A stretch of DNA of 64,000 bases from Erythrocercus mccallii (lineage: Eukaryota > Chordata > Aves > Passeriformes > Dicruridae), in assembly GCA_013397435.1 (NCBI GenBank), contig VZRG01001557.1, positions 62,001-126,000 on the forward strand, given 5' to 3'. The notes beneath the pieces were generated by a model that saw nothing but the letters and a program-made list of their open reading frames with translations, made no database searches and was not told the origin of the DNA. Shown here piece by piece: positions 51,531 through 62,513 of the stretch (position 1 is the first letter of the stretch; each line of letters starts with the position of its first letter). The position numbers were made by a program, and so were the translations under genes.

Positions 51531-54500
51531 ATTAACCCTTCTTTGGTTTAGAGTAACTCTTCTCCAATAAATTTTGATTTGTATGGAAAAAATACACAGT
51601 TCAAAGGAGTATGAGAAATACAATGTGGAAGGGACAGTGCAAGCAAAGGAATAGGTGGTTTCATCATGCATTTTACTTTATCAGTGGAAGGATGTTTCTC
51701 ATGCTTTCAGTAGCTGCTCTGGATTAAGCCTGATAGTCAGGCTCTCTGTAGATTACAAGGTTTTTGCCCTGTGGTGGCACAAGTTTTCCACAAGAAACCC
51801 AGGTAAAACAGCTTCAGTCATTCTAAATTTCTTATTCTCTAGTGTTCACATATATTAAAGTGCCCATCAAAGAGGGATGTAGTGAAGCTCTTCCATGTTA
51901 CAGTGGAGAATGTGACATTGTCTGTAGTAGATAATGCAGCTTTATCCCACACTGTAAAACACCATGCATGCATCCCTCTGTTTCTGAATGAGTAGCAGAA
52001 ATATGGACCAGCTTTTTCAAATGACTATTAGACATGGTGGCTAATATTTAAACCCAATATGAAGCTGCCTGATTGTCATAGCTACCAAGTAATGGTAGAA
52101 GAGTATAGCCAGACTGGGTGGAACATCAAACTGAAGAAAAGTAGACCTGCTATTGCAGATGTAAAATTTAACCTTTAGGCAGTTAGACTCCTGGACTGTG
52201 TTATCTCCTGCTCAGATTTTAGCTAGCGTATATTCAAGGGACAGTCATAGGTGGTCTCATGGGGAAAGTGGGAAAAGGTCCACCACAACCTTTGGCTCAG
52301 GGTTTGCCTCATGTTAATACATCCTTGGCTGTCAATCTGTTGCAAACAGCTGCTCCTTTATGCCACAGTAATCTAGTTGACATTTCATATTACAAGTTAC
52401 CTTCTAATGCTGTCCATCCTGTGGATTGGTGAAAGAATTAGATCATTGAATTGATGGGATTTTGAATTGATATTGATAGAAGAACTGATATATTATTATT
52501 ATCATAATTGATAAAAGAATTAGAGAAGTAGGGAATTGTTGTCAATGTAGCTATGCCTATGTAGCTGCCAGTAAAAAAATCTCATGGCACAAAGCAACTG
52601 CCTGTAGTGTTGAACAGTGTCTCTGAACCACTCACTGCAGCTGTTCCCAGGAAAAGTGATATAGTTAATATTCTTAATAAAAAAGATGCGTATACTGAAC
52701 AATACCAGCAGTATACTTTAAATATCTTGTTGTGGTATTCAGGAAATCAGGAGAGGGTTCCACACCTATCACTCAAAAAATGCAGAGTCACTTTGCTGGA
52801 CTTTCAAGGGAAAGGAATAAGGGAAATTGAGAATGAAACTAGTCATTACTAAGGCTTGGATACAATCCAAGACTTAAGTCTTCTTTCTCCTCCACTAGGA
52901 ACGGATAAATGAGTAAGTGAAAGCTGTCATTCAAACTGCATACTACAGAAAGTAACTATCTAGAAAGTATACTAAGTATTCCCTGGAACTTCGTTAATGC
53001 ACTGATGATGAGGTGTTATTACTGGAGACAATGTTGACAAAATCTGAAAAGACAGGAATCCTTATATATCAGACAATGCATTGAGAAATCTGGTATTCTG
53101 TATTGTAAACCCACAAAAATTGGTACACTGCAGTAACTTGGACAGTGAGGTCCAAATGTCAAAAATCTCACGTCAATGCTGACAGAATTTTGGACTTGAA
53201 TCTGTACCCTTAGGACCAATATGGAGCACAGCATACTCTCAAACTGAATAACTAGAAACCTGAAAAACGAGATCTGAAAAGGCTGTTATGTAATAAAAAC
53301 AAGTGACTATTGCAATCAACCACGATACCTGCTGGAATTTTTTTAATCACGCCAGAAACTGAACAAACTACTGCACATCATTGTGATATTTTTATGGGAT
53401 TCACACCATCTGCATCTGGCATATTGCATCTCATATCCTATGATCATTGTATTATTGTGTTCTGTTTTATTGGCTTTTTTATTCTTATGCTGGTGTATTT
53501 TGCATATTGCTTTTCTCTCCATGTCAAAAATGTATCACATTTAACACATCAATTGTTAAATGATTACTTGCCAGTGAGAATACTATCTCCTTCCAGATGT
53601 TGCATCGTAGTGTATAAGAAATGTATGTGCAATCAACAGAAGACCTGCAAGAAGACCTGGAGCACTGCAAGGACTACTCTGAAAGCTAGGTTTATATTTG
53701 CTTATTCACTGACAGAGCTTCAGAGCCCGATTAAAAGAAATAATTGGTATGCAGTCTTGAACTGTGGCCAAATTTCAAATTTTTTTTCCACAAAATGCCT
53801 TTAAATATCATTGTACCTTCCCTAAAGAATTGGAGGGAGGAACAAACAGCTATTTGATTTAGAGCAGAGGTGTTATCAATCACAGTGACTGGAGATTAGT
53901 TACAGAGTGAGAAGAGGACAGGCTAGGGTAGTACACCTTGAGCTAGAGCATTGACAGAACATTAGCACCGGTGTTTTTGTTTAGGTAACAGAATTTATTG
54001 TCTGCCTTGTTTAATGTTTTTCTGGCTTTGTGTGTACTTTCCCATCAAATGCACACTGAAGTAATTTCTCCTATCCCAGGATGAAGTTTCCTGGAGAAAT
54101 AAAACCAGAAATTTAAAAAACAGGTTTGAATCACAGAAACCATCATTAGTGACTGTCTGGGTCTGAGGCACCAAGAGAATTTACAAAATGTCTACAATTC
54201 GGAATTGACAGGCTCTGGCTCTCAGTGCCTCTGGAGGCTGCATTTCACTCTTAGGCATATTTAGCAAGTAGTAGAGAAATTACCCATTCATCCACCAAAA
54301 CCAGAAAACACATGGACAGAGGCACTATTACATTGTGATATTTATCTCCTCACTTGACATAGCTACATTGGTGCACATTCTTTTTTTTTTTCTTTGCTTC
54401 AACATGCTGCATCACTTCGGTGAAAAGAAAGGATTTTGCCAACAGAGCAGATGAACATCTCTCTCTGTTAATGGAGAGCCTGTACGGAGTTTCCTTCTTT

Positions 54501-54978
54501 TCTCCAGTTACAGTCCAACAAGTGAATTAGCATTTCCATCTGAATGTCCATGCATACAGAGAAGCAAATCTAGGATGAGGTGGCAAAAACTGACATTTTT
54601 TGTTTCGCCTACTAGACTTTGGAGGCTTTGTTATTTACAAACTGCTGGAACTCGAGTGGAGTTCTCAAAGCTGACTCATTTTAGTGGGTTAATTTAGGTT
54701 CAGATTAAGGCTCTTTCCTGTTGGTGTTGGGTGAATATCTGTAGTGGAGGGGAGAGGTGTTGGTGTGTGTGCCTAAGCACATGTGAATGTCGATGAGTTT
54801 GAAACTTGGGTGAAAATATAGCATCAGCATAAATGGGACCAGCAGCACCAGCATTTCATTCTCTGTGTCTGACAGCTGAAAGACCTTGATTGAGTCTAGG
54901 GAACAACAAGGTCCTGAAACTCCCTCTGACCATACATGTGTGCAAGGATTCTAGCTGGAAGGTCAGGATGATGGTGCC
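51531..54978. other. AT-rich non-coding DNA
   Basis: Includes a plus-strand exon candidate (51711-51802, listed separately) and a 14-nt segment between strong splice sites (52901-52914). The 164-codon frame at 53310-53804 has one hydrophobic run but is of a length expected by chance in 64 kb. Confidence 0.45.
51711..51802 (+). other. Candidate 92-nt exon (hypothetical)
   Basis: The acceptor tgtttctcatgctttcag is excellent and the donor CCCAG|GTAAAA is good. One frame is open, containing LIVRLSVDYKVFALWWHKF, and runs phase 2 to phase 1, which fits the upstream candidate 49981-50037. The peptide is not recognised. Status as for the other chain members. Confidence 0.18.
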
Positions 54979-55755
54979 TGTTATAAATGAAATCGCCAAT
55001 TCAGTTATTAATAATCATAATAAATTTATTGATTACAAAATGGTTAAAATTTTGAAAAGCCACGAGCCAAAAGCCCAAAGTGCAGACCTAGGACCCCAGC
55101 ACTGGTGGAACAGAGTGACACGGTCTCTCTGTGCAATCCCTCTCTGTTCCACGAATTGTCTTTCCGTGGTCCAGGTTTTATACGGTTTTCTGTGGCCCCT
55201 GGCTAGGGCTTACAATGGAAGCATACAGTTCTTTCGATAGGGAAAAGGTTTTCTTGATTGAACAATGTAGTTTCAGGTACGGCTGGGTGGGTTTCCTGAT
55301 CTGGCTGAAACAGCAGTACCAGTTTTTGATTACTTCAGGTTCGATTGAGAAGAACCTTTACTTCAGTCTGAAGAGGGGTTGATGTTTCTTGATGCCAGTG
55401 ATGTTCCCTGATGGCTGGTGATTGTCTCAGAGTTATTTTTAGTATTGGGAAAAAAATGTGCAGTTCAGCTGAAAGGAGTTGTTTTGGGAAGGGATGTCTC
55501 AGCTTGTGATAAGATCATGATAGTTTCTTCATACCTTCTGCTGTATGAATGGTGAGGTCACAGCTGTACGGGGGAACAGTAGCCCCTCACTTACCTCTGG
55601 AATGCGAATGTAGGTCTCCACCCTGGAGTGCAGTTTCTTACACCGTGGATTTTGCCTGGGAAAATCTTGCTTATAAAGAAACTATTTCTGAATTACAGCA
55701 ATATATATTTACAAAATATTCCGGCACAAATTATCCCTTATGTTCATCTATAACA
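54979..55755 (-). mobile_element. Solo LTR of an endogenous retrovirus, perfect ends and TSD
   Basis: The element starts TGTTATA and ends TATAACA, a perfect 7-bp terminal inverted repeat with TG...CA ends. It is flanked by identical 5-bp repeats GTGCC (54974-54978 and 55756-55760). On the minus strand a TATA-like TATAAAAC lies at about 55182-55175 and an AATAAA at about 55028-55023, giving a plausible promoter-to-polyA spacing of 150 bases and so minus orientation. It is 777 bp. No internal retroviral sequence remains. The 5-bp duplication points to an ERVL-type element. Open frames inside it are shadows. Confidence 0.85.
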
Positions 55756-58700
55756 GTGCCCAAGATGGCATAAGAACTCTGTAGCCCAGCTATAAGGTAG
55801 ACCTAAGTCCCCCAAATCTAAAGTTGCATCTACTTGATAACATTTCCCATTCTACAAGCCTCACTGTACCTCACTGCCTGTAGAGAAGATGCAAATGTCA
55901 GGAGCTTGATACTGGGACAAATCCAGAACCAATTGAGACAGTGCTGCAGGAAGAGAAATTTTAGGAAATCCTCTTCAGCTGGATTGAATAAGCTATACTC
56001 TGGAACTGCTGCTGTGTTGGCCATGTCTTCTGCAGGTCAAGAAACTATGATACTTCATGTTGTATCCCAGCTGTTTCCAGTCTGTACCCCCACTCTCCAC
56101 CCCAGTTCTTCCCTCCTACAATTCAGGAAGATTTATAACATGGCAGACTATGATGCCCTGAGGTATTGTGGCACAACATTATTGAACAAAACAAATCTCT
56201 CTCCTATTTGACCCTAGCAAGTCAAGTAGATTCCACTAGTGTGTGTTTTTCATCTCTATGTCACCTCATTTCTGATGCTATGTGAAAACCTTGTTCTCAG
56301 TGAGAGACTTCAGGACCTGTGCAGCTTTACCAAATGGAGCTCTCTGAAGCAACTTACAAATGTACAGGGACTTCCTCTGGGTCACAGGAAGTACTGGAGA
56401 ATTACTTGATTCACAGCAGAAAAATTGAAAAAGATGCAGGAGATGTCAAGACTAGATGGCACAAATAATGAACTACCCCATTTGTAAAGGTGATGTTCAG
56501 TTTTTGAGCTAGCTTCCAAAAGATCTAGTGGTTTCTTTTGAAGATGCCAAAATCATATGAGATTGTTTTCCTGAGAAAATTGTAAGCCAAGCACTAGTCT
56601 AAAGGTCCAGTATTGATGTACTTGAAGCCAAAGATGAAGATAGAACAGAGGTCTAAAGTGATCACCTCTAGTTGGTAAATCTGCAGTGTGTTCACTGACT
56701 AATGGTGGTTAATTCATTGTGTTGACAAACAGTAGCTGGGGACAGTTGTATGTATTTACTCCTCCATATTTGCTTCTCTGATTAAACCTGCAGAGCTTTC
56801 TAGAGTATGCATATGACCACAGGAAGTCCTGGCCCTTTTCTTGAAAGAACTGCAGAGCAATCCTAGCAATAATGGGGTATACTCCTGCTGTGTATATACA
56901 TGGATATGGAAATATATATATGCACTTACACGTACATGTGTAGACAAATACACCCAGAGGCATAAAAGGATGAAACAAAGGATATGTGGAAACTTCATAA
57001 TCTCTGAAAACTCCTTTGTAAATAAGATGTCAATCCTTTTATTGTAAAAAAAAAAAAAAATAAAAAAAAAATCCAAAAACACTTTAGCCAATAAGTAGTC
57101 ATGATCACTGGTAACTGGGACATAAATCCCACTCTGCTTATTGCTGCTTCTTATCTCATCACTAAAAATGGCCCAAGCAGATGAGTGCTCTCTGCAAAAT
57201 GCAAATTCCAAATCTACACGGCTAGCTATAGCTTAATGCTAGGAGCTCTAATGTTTTTCATGCTTTCAGCACATAGAAGAACATCAGTCATGTCAGTGAC
57301 TTCTGTTGCAGTCTTCATTTTGAAGCAGGGGCTGATTAATGCAGTGAAAGCTACTTACTCCCCCTCCTTCTCCTGTCCTCCATTCAGGCCAAGCAAGATC
57401 AAATTCTGATTTACCAATAAGAAACTGGAAGTCATTGGACAACCCTCCTCACTTGACAAGTTTATTAGTCTTCCAAACATTAGAAGCAGGACTGCATCTT
57501 AGGTGATTAAACACTAGAGGAGTAAAAAAGTCCAGATAGCTGGAAAAGATTAATGAAGGAAATTTTAATTTATGTTTTGTATATTAGTGTTGATTATAGG
57601 TGAAAGACGCATGATGGAGCCCTGTTTTCCTGGAGCCTTCTAAGAGGAAGTGGGGAATGAATACTTTGGTTTTCTTTGTTTGCCTGTGCAGACTTTGCTC
57701 TACCTATTAAACTGTTTTTACCACAACACATGATTTTTCTGCCTTTAAGCCTTCTGATTGTCTTCCCCATCCCACTGGATGGGAGTGGTTATGTGGGGTT
57801 TAGCTGCCTGCTGGGGTTAGTCCATCATGATCTGCCAATAGTTCACAATCTGCTCCTGCCATGGTTTCTGAGGTGGAAAGCTTTCAAACAAACAGAAGAG
57901 CTGTAAGACATGGATATATGCTTTTTTTTTTTTTCCTGATGTTGCTAATACTAATTTTTAATGCAGCCCTGTAATTTCTGAGCAGAAACTGTGACTGTTG
58001 TCTGCAGACACTTGTAGAACTACGGTGACATTCTGGCAAACCACTGGTTCCAGATTATTCAAGCAATTTCAAAGATGTTTTCCTGAGTAAAAATACAGGT
58101 TCAGACTACAAAGTAGCGTCTTCTCTCGCTTCTGCTGGTGAACAATGGCACACACTCTCATATCTTGTTCATCAGCATTATCAGTTTAATTCCTTCACAT
58201 GTGCAGGGGACCCTGAAACTAGCACTTGTGGCACAATGATCTGTTGAGCCTTGAGGTTCAGTGTAAATGTTAAAGAAATAATTCCACAAGTAGCCTCATA
58301 TACCTAGTGGGATTATTTATTCAGGATTGACCAACAGGGAGCTTTATAGGCATGCCTACCTTTATCAAAAGTAAAAGATTTAGCTGGAAATGCTTAAATG
58401 CCTGCAGGACTCAGGCATCAAAGTCCTGTTCAGAGATGTTAAGGTCCAGATCTTTAATGGCTGTTATGTGTCAAGCTGAGATTTGAGCACTGATTGTGCC
58501 AAGCAGGAGTTCATCACACTGGCTAGATGAGTGCACAGCATTAAAATTATGCCCTTTAGGAATCTCACAAGACTTTGTAAAACTAGCATTTTCAAAGTTA
58601 AAAAAAGAAACTTCCTACTACTTCTTTTCATGGTTATCTATTATCAGTATTTGAAAAATCTAAAAAGAACATCCATTCAGTAAAGTGCAGTTAAATGTTT

Positions 58701-58876
58701 ACCATCTCCAGAAATCATGCTTTAAGGAGATGTAATAAATGGAATTAATAATGTTAATTAAATATTTAATGCCTTTAAACATTGAAAATTCAAGGCATGA
58801 TTAAACTATTAATGACAAAATCCTGTAAAAATGAGCAGTGCTAAAATTCAGGAATTAGTCTTTACTAGCCTCAGCA
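55756..58876. other. AT-rich non-coding DNA
   Basis: Contains an A-rich run at 57046-57070 and a T run near 57922-57937. No repeat family or exon is recognised. Confidence 0.5.
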
Positions 58877-59190
58877 TTATCATGGAATTGTAGAGTGGCA
58901 TGGGTTGGAAGGGACCTTAAAGATCATCCAGTTCCAACCCTGCCCACCATGAGCAGCAATGCCACCCACTAGACTAGGATGCTCAGGGCCACATCCAACC
59001 TGGCCTTGGGATAGGGCATCCACTAATTTTCTGGGCAATCTGTTCCAGTACCACTCTACCTTCTGAATAAAGAGTTCCTTTCTACCATCTAATCTAAATT
59101 TCCCTCCCACACACATTTTTTAAAAAATTATTTCTAAAGTTTGAAACCATTTCCCCTTGTTCTATCATCTACCCATGCAAGTTTCCATTA
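58877..59190 (-). mobile_element. CR1 LINE 3' end
   Basis: A textbook inverted avian CR1 3' terminus: 'gaattgtagagtggcatggg', 'ttggaagggaccttaaagatcatcca', then 'gttccaaccctgcccaccatg', 'ccacatccaacctggcctt' and 'ttctatcatct'. About 310 bp remain. Confidence 0.92.
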
Positions 59191-61382
59191 GAAGTGTGGT
59201 GTGCCCACTACTGACCTTTCCTTTGGCTCTGTACGAAAGTACATTGCAGCCCTGTCTGTTATTATGAGATGAGGTTTTTTCTCACAGACCATCAGCCTTC
59301 TTCATCTTATATGATGGACCTGCTCTGGGTGTGAATAGTGGATTCCCTCCTCTCCCCCTCTTTTTTAAAAAAGCTTATAACAGCATGTTTGTCAGTTTTT
59401 ACCATTGTTACACAAAACGTCAATTCTCTTGTTAAAAATACAAACTACACAATGCAAAACATCTGCATTGTCTTAATCAGCAGAGATATTTTACACTTTC
59501 AATGAACAGAGAATATCTTTGAGGCAAAGAAACATAGTGACGTTTATATGTAGCTGCTCAGCTGGCACTGGAAGCTGTTTAAAACATTTTGCATTTCCTC
59601 TCCATCACCTACACACTCCTTACTGAGTGTTGATCATGCTGGTACGATTTCCCTTGGTACTAGGTACTGTCTTTACCCTGTTTCTTTCTGTTTCTGGATT
59701 CTGATTATTTTTTTTAAATACCTGGTGTTGATTACAGAACAACATTGTTTGGGCCTTCAGCATATAAAAAACTCTTGTGGGTGCCTTTGGTGGAGCTGTA
59801 CTTTTCCTTACATGGGAGTCCAGAGATCAATTCATGAAACGATACTAAATGTGAGGCTGAATCAGAAATGTAACTGAGCATGAACACACCTACCATATAG
59901 AAGTATGTAAAACTAGTATATACTTTCCCTTACAGTGGTTAGACTTTACATAAAACCATTAAACCTGTATGGCTACATTTTCTTTAGCAATAGAGTAGAA
60001 ATGCCTTAGACTGTGGATTACACCTTACAGGAGGCTTTTAAAGCCACCTTGTTATTTGGATGCTGTAGTAATAGAAATGAAGATCCTCAGTTGACAACCC
60101 CTTGCAGTTTATGATAAACACAACCAATCAGCAAATCAAAGACTAGAATAAACCACAAACTTTTCTATAAGCTGTGCTTGATAAGTTGAAAATTTGCTTC
60201 AAGCAACAAATAGTTGCAAGCTGCCGTGTTAGACAAAAGATCAGTTCTTAGAAGATACGTTTCCAAAACTGGTCTGTGTGTTGGATGTAGTAACACAGAA
60301 TGCAACACTAAGTGGCAAAGAGAGGAGAGGAGCTTACTGGTGGAGCAGTATTTTACCTGAAACTAACACTGACTACAAGATAGATTCTTCACTCTAATAA
60401 TAGCTACATTTATTCTAACAGCATTCAGGGGGGGAATGGGATATTTGGCTCAAATTTTAAACAGCTGGTAATTTCATTAGTATATTAGAGTATTTCTCTA
60501 TCAATATAAATGGCGAATTTTCACAGAAATGTCTCAGCATAAGAGAAAACTGCAACAAATTCTTGCACAAACTAGGCATAAAGCAACACTACTAGATGAT
60601 TGAAAATGCAGGTTCAGCACAATGTGATTGATCCTGAGATTCTTAAAGCAAAAGAAGTGAAAATGCGTATGTATTGATATGAACTATTTGCCACTGTTCT
60701 TGTATTCCCACTGCCAATATGCTGTTTAACATTAGATTTGAACACAGCAGTCAGCCAGACATGACTGAAAGTCTAGTCCCTTTTTAAAAAGATACAAGAT
60801 CTACAGTATCCACACTGACATTATAGACCTGGGTAAGCCATCTGCCAACTGTACTAACTTGAAAGTTAGCAGTTTTCACTCCCATGGCCGGTGTTTGCCG
60901 TGACAGAATAATGGTTTGATACTTTTTGCGCCCTATCTGGGGGCTTAGCACCTTGCTAGACTACATTCCTATCTTGCTGTACAGAAGAGGAGGAGCAAAA
61001 CACCTTCTTCTGGCAGCAACTGCACTGTGCTCTATAAATGGGGAACAACTAAAGCCTGAGAACTATGGGTTTAAAACCAGGCATAGACACAATATGTATC
61101 ACAAACACCTCTGGGCAGGTCCAGTGTCACAATCAGGACTGACATCTGCTCACAGCCCTGAAGCAGATGCTGTCACATACCGACAGTGGAGACTTTGCAG
61201 GAAATCATGCAGACTGCCCTGAGTACTGGATTGATAACTGACTCTGCATGGTGCAGAGGCTTCCAGCTTCTCTATAAGTTCTTGGATCCCATGGCATCTG
61301 AACGTCGCGTTTCTCAAAAACGCGCCTGCTTTTTCAGAGTGGACCTGACTCTTTTTCATGGGGCCCTGGAATCTCAGGATTT
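59191..61382. other. AT-rich non-coding DNA
   Basis: No gene is recognised. A CpG-containing hairpin lies at 61306-61324: a 7-bp stem CGCGTTT/AAACGCG with a 5-base loop. Confidence 0.5.
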
Positions 61383-61860
61383 CATAAAATCATAGAATGA
61401 TTTGGGTTGGCAATGCCTTAAGGATTGCCTAGTTCCAACACCGTGGCATGGGCAGGGACACCTCCCAGGTGTCCCAAAGCTTCAGCCAATTTTGTCTTGA
61501 AATGGGGCATCCACAACCTCTCCAGGCAACTTTTTCCAGTGCCTCATGACCCTCATGGTAAAAATTTTCTTCCTCATATATAATCTAAACTTACTATCTC
61601 TAAATTTGAAGCCATTCTCCTTTGTCCTGTCACTGCATGCTGTTGTAAAAAGTCCTCTCCAGCTCTCCTATAGTGCCCTTTTAGGTACTGGAAAATTCTG
61701 TAAGATCTCCCTGGAGACTTCTCTTTTCCAGGCCTAAGAAATGCAATCCTCCCAGCCTGTTTTCATAGAGAAGGTGCCCTGTCCCTCTGATAATCTTTGT
61801 ATCTCTGCTGGTCTCCTTCCAACAGGCCTGATGCTTTCTTGTGTTGGGGTCTCAGACAAC
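61383..61860 (-). mobile_element. CR1 LINE 3' end
   Basis: Inverted CR1 3' terminus beginning at aaaatcatagaatgatttgg and running through 'catgggcagggacacctccc', 'atggggcatccacaacctctcc', 'aaaaagtcctctccagctc' and 'gtgttggggtctcagac'. It is less diverged than most other copies in the window and truncated near 61860. Confidence 0.92.
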
Positions 61861-62041
61861 CATGAGTCTAATGGTTGTCTGGCAGTTTGCTGCTAGCTGA
61901 ACTGACCTGTGTTCTTCTGCCCAATAGCTCAGAACCATAAATTTGAATCCACAGTCAGACCTTGTAGGAAGTCAGCCGGGAAAACAACTCCAGGGCATAT
62001 CTTTCAGTGAGGGATTCATGATTTACTCCTCCTCTCTGCAG

Positions 62042-62093
62042 GCCACATCACTGAGAGGATTGTTCTTCCAGCCAGAAAAGTTAAGGAAATCAG
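62042..62093 (+). other. Candidate 52-nt exon, basic peptide (hypothetical)
   Basis: The acceptor is superb (tttactcctcctctctgcag) and the donor is acceptable (CAG|GTATAT). In phase 1 it reads HITERIVLPARKVKEIR and ends in phase 2, compatible with the next candidate. A second frame is also open, so the frame is not forced. The sequence has the look of nuclear, basic coding DNA, but I cannot tie it to a named protein. Confidence 0.25.
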
Positions 62094-62329
62094 GTATATT
62101 TTAGGCTTTGGAAATAACAAGCTCTTAGACAACAGATAGTTTCAGACCAAGGATTCATTTGTTAGAGAACTGAGTTTTTAAGAAACTGAGTAGTTTGCAG
62201 ATGTTTTCACTCATTACTTGTATAAAGCCTGTGCTTTCTAGAAAAGAAGTGGTACTCTTTGCAAGTTGTTTTATTATCTGCCTCTTAAAAACACAAATGT
62301 CACCACCTGTTTGAATGCTTGTCTTTCAG

Positions 62330-62513
62330 AGGAAGAAAACCTAAAAAAAAAAGGAAAGGTTTAGATGCTGAAGAGATGCTAGATATTAGACTGAATTTTA
62401 TGAAATTGAAGAATTTTATGTATTGGCATTCTTGTGGGAATTTTTGGCATGCAGGAGCAGGCTGTCTTGAGAGAGTAATGAGGATCAACAGTCACCTTGG
62501 TGTTTGTTTTTAG
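62330..62513 (+). other. Candidate terminal exon with AT-hook/NLS-like GRKPKKKRK (hypothetical)
   Basis: A good acceptor (tgcttgtctttcag) precedes a frame that continues in phase from 62042-62093. It begins GRKPKKKRK, which resembles an AT-hook core or a classical nuclear localisation signal, then GLDAEEMLDIRL. The frame stays open to a stop at 62511-62513, and no good donor is seen before that, so this would be a last exon or a read-through. The lysine run comes from an A-rich tract and may be compositional. Confidence 0.22.

Noticed and set aside
52901..52914. 14-nt plus segment between excellent splice signals
   Set aside because: In the phase set by the upstream candidate it gives an immediate stop, and microexons cannot be called without transcripts.
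53003..53046. Box C/D snoRNA-like TGATGA ... CTGA pair
   Set aside because: The spacing is too short, there is no terminal stem, and internal C'/D' boxes are absent.
53310..53804. 164-codon plus-strand frame with a hydrophobic run
   Set aside because: About this length is expected by chance among six frames of 64 kb. No homology, codon bias or splice context supports it.
60921..60950. Sequence resembling a retroviral primer-binding site (gcgccc then ggggg)
   Set aside because: No LTR end CA precedes it and the match is too short.
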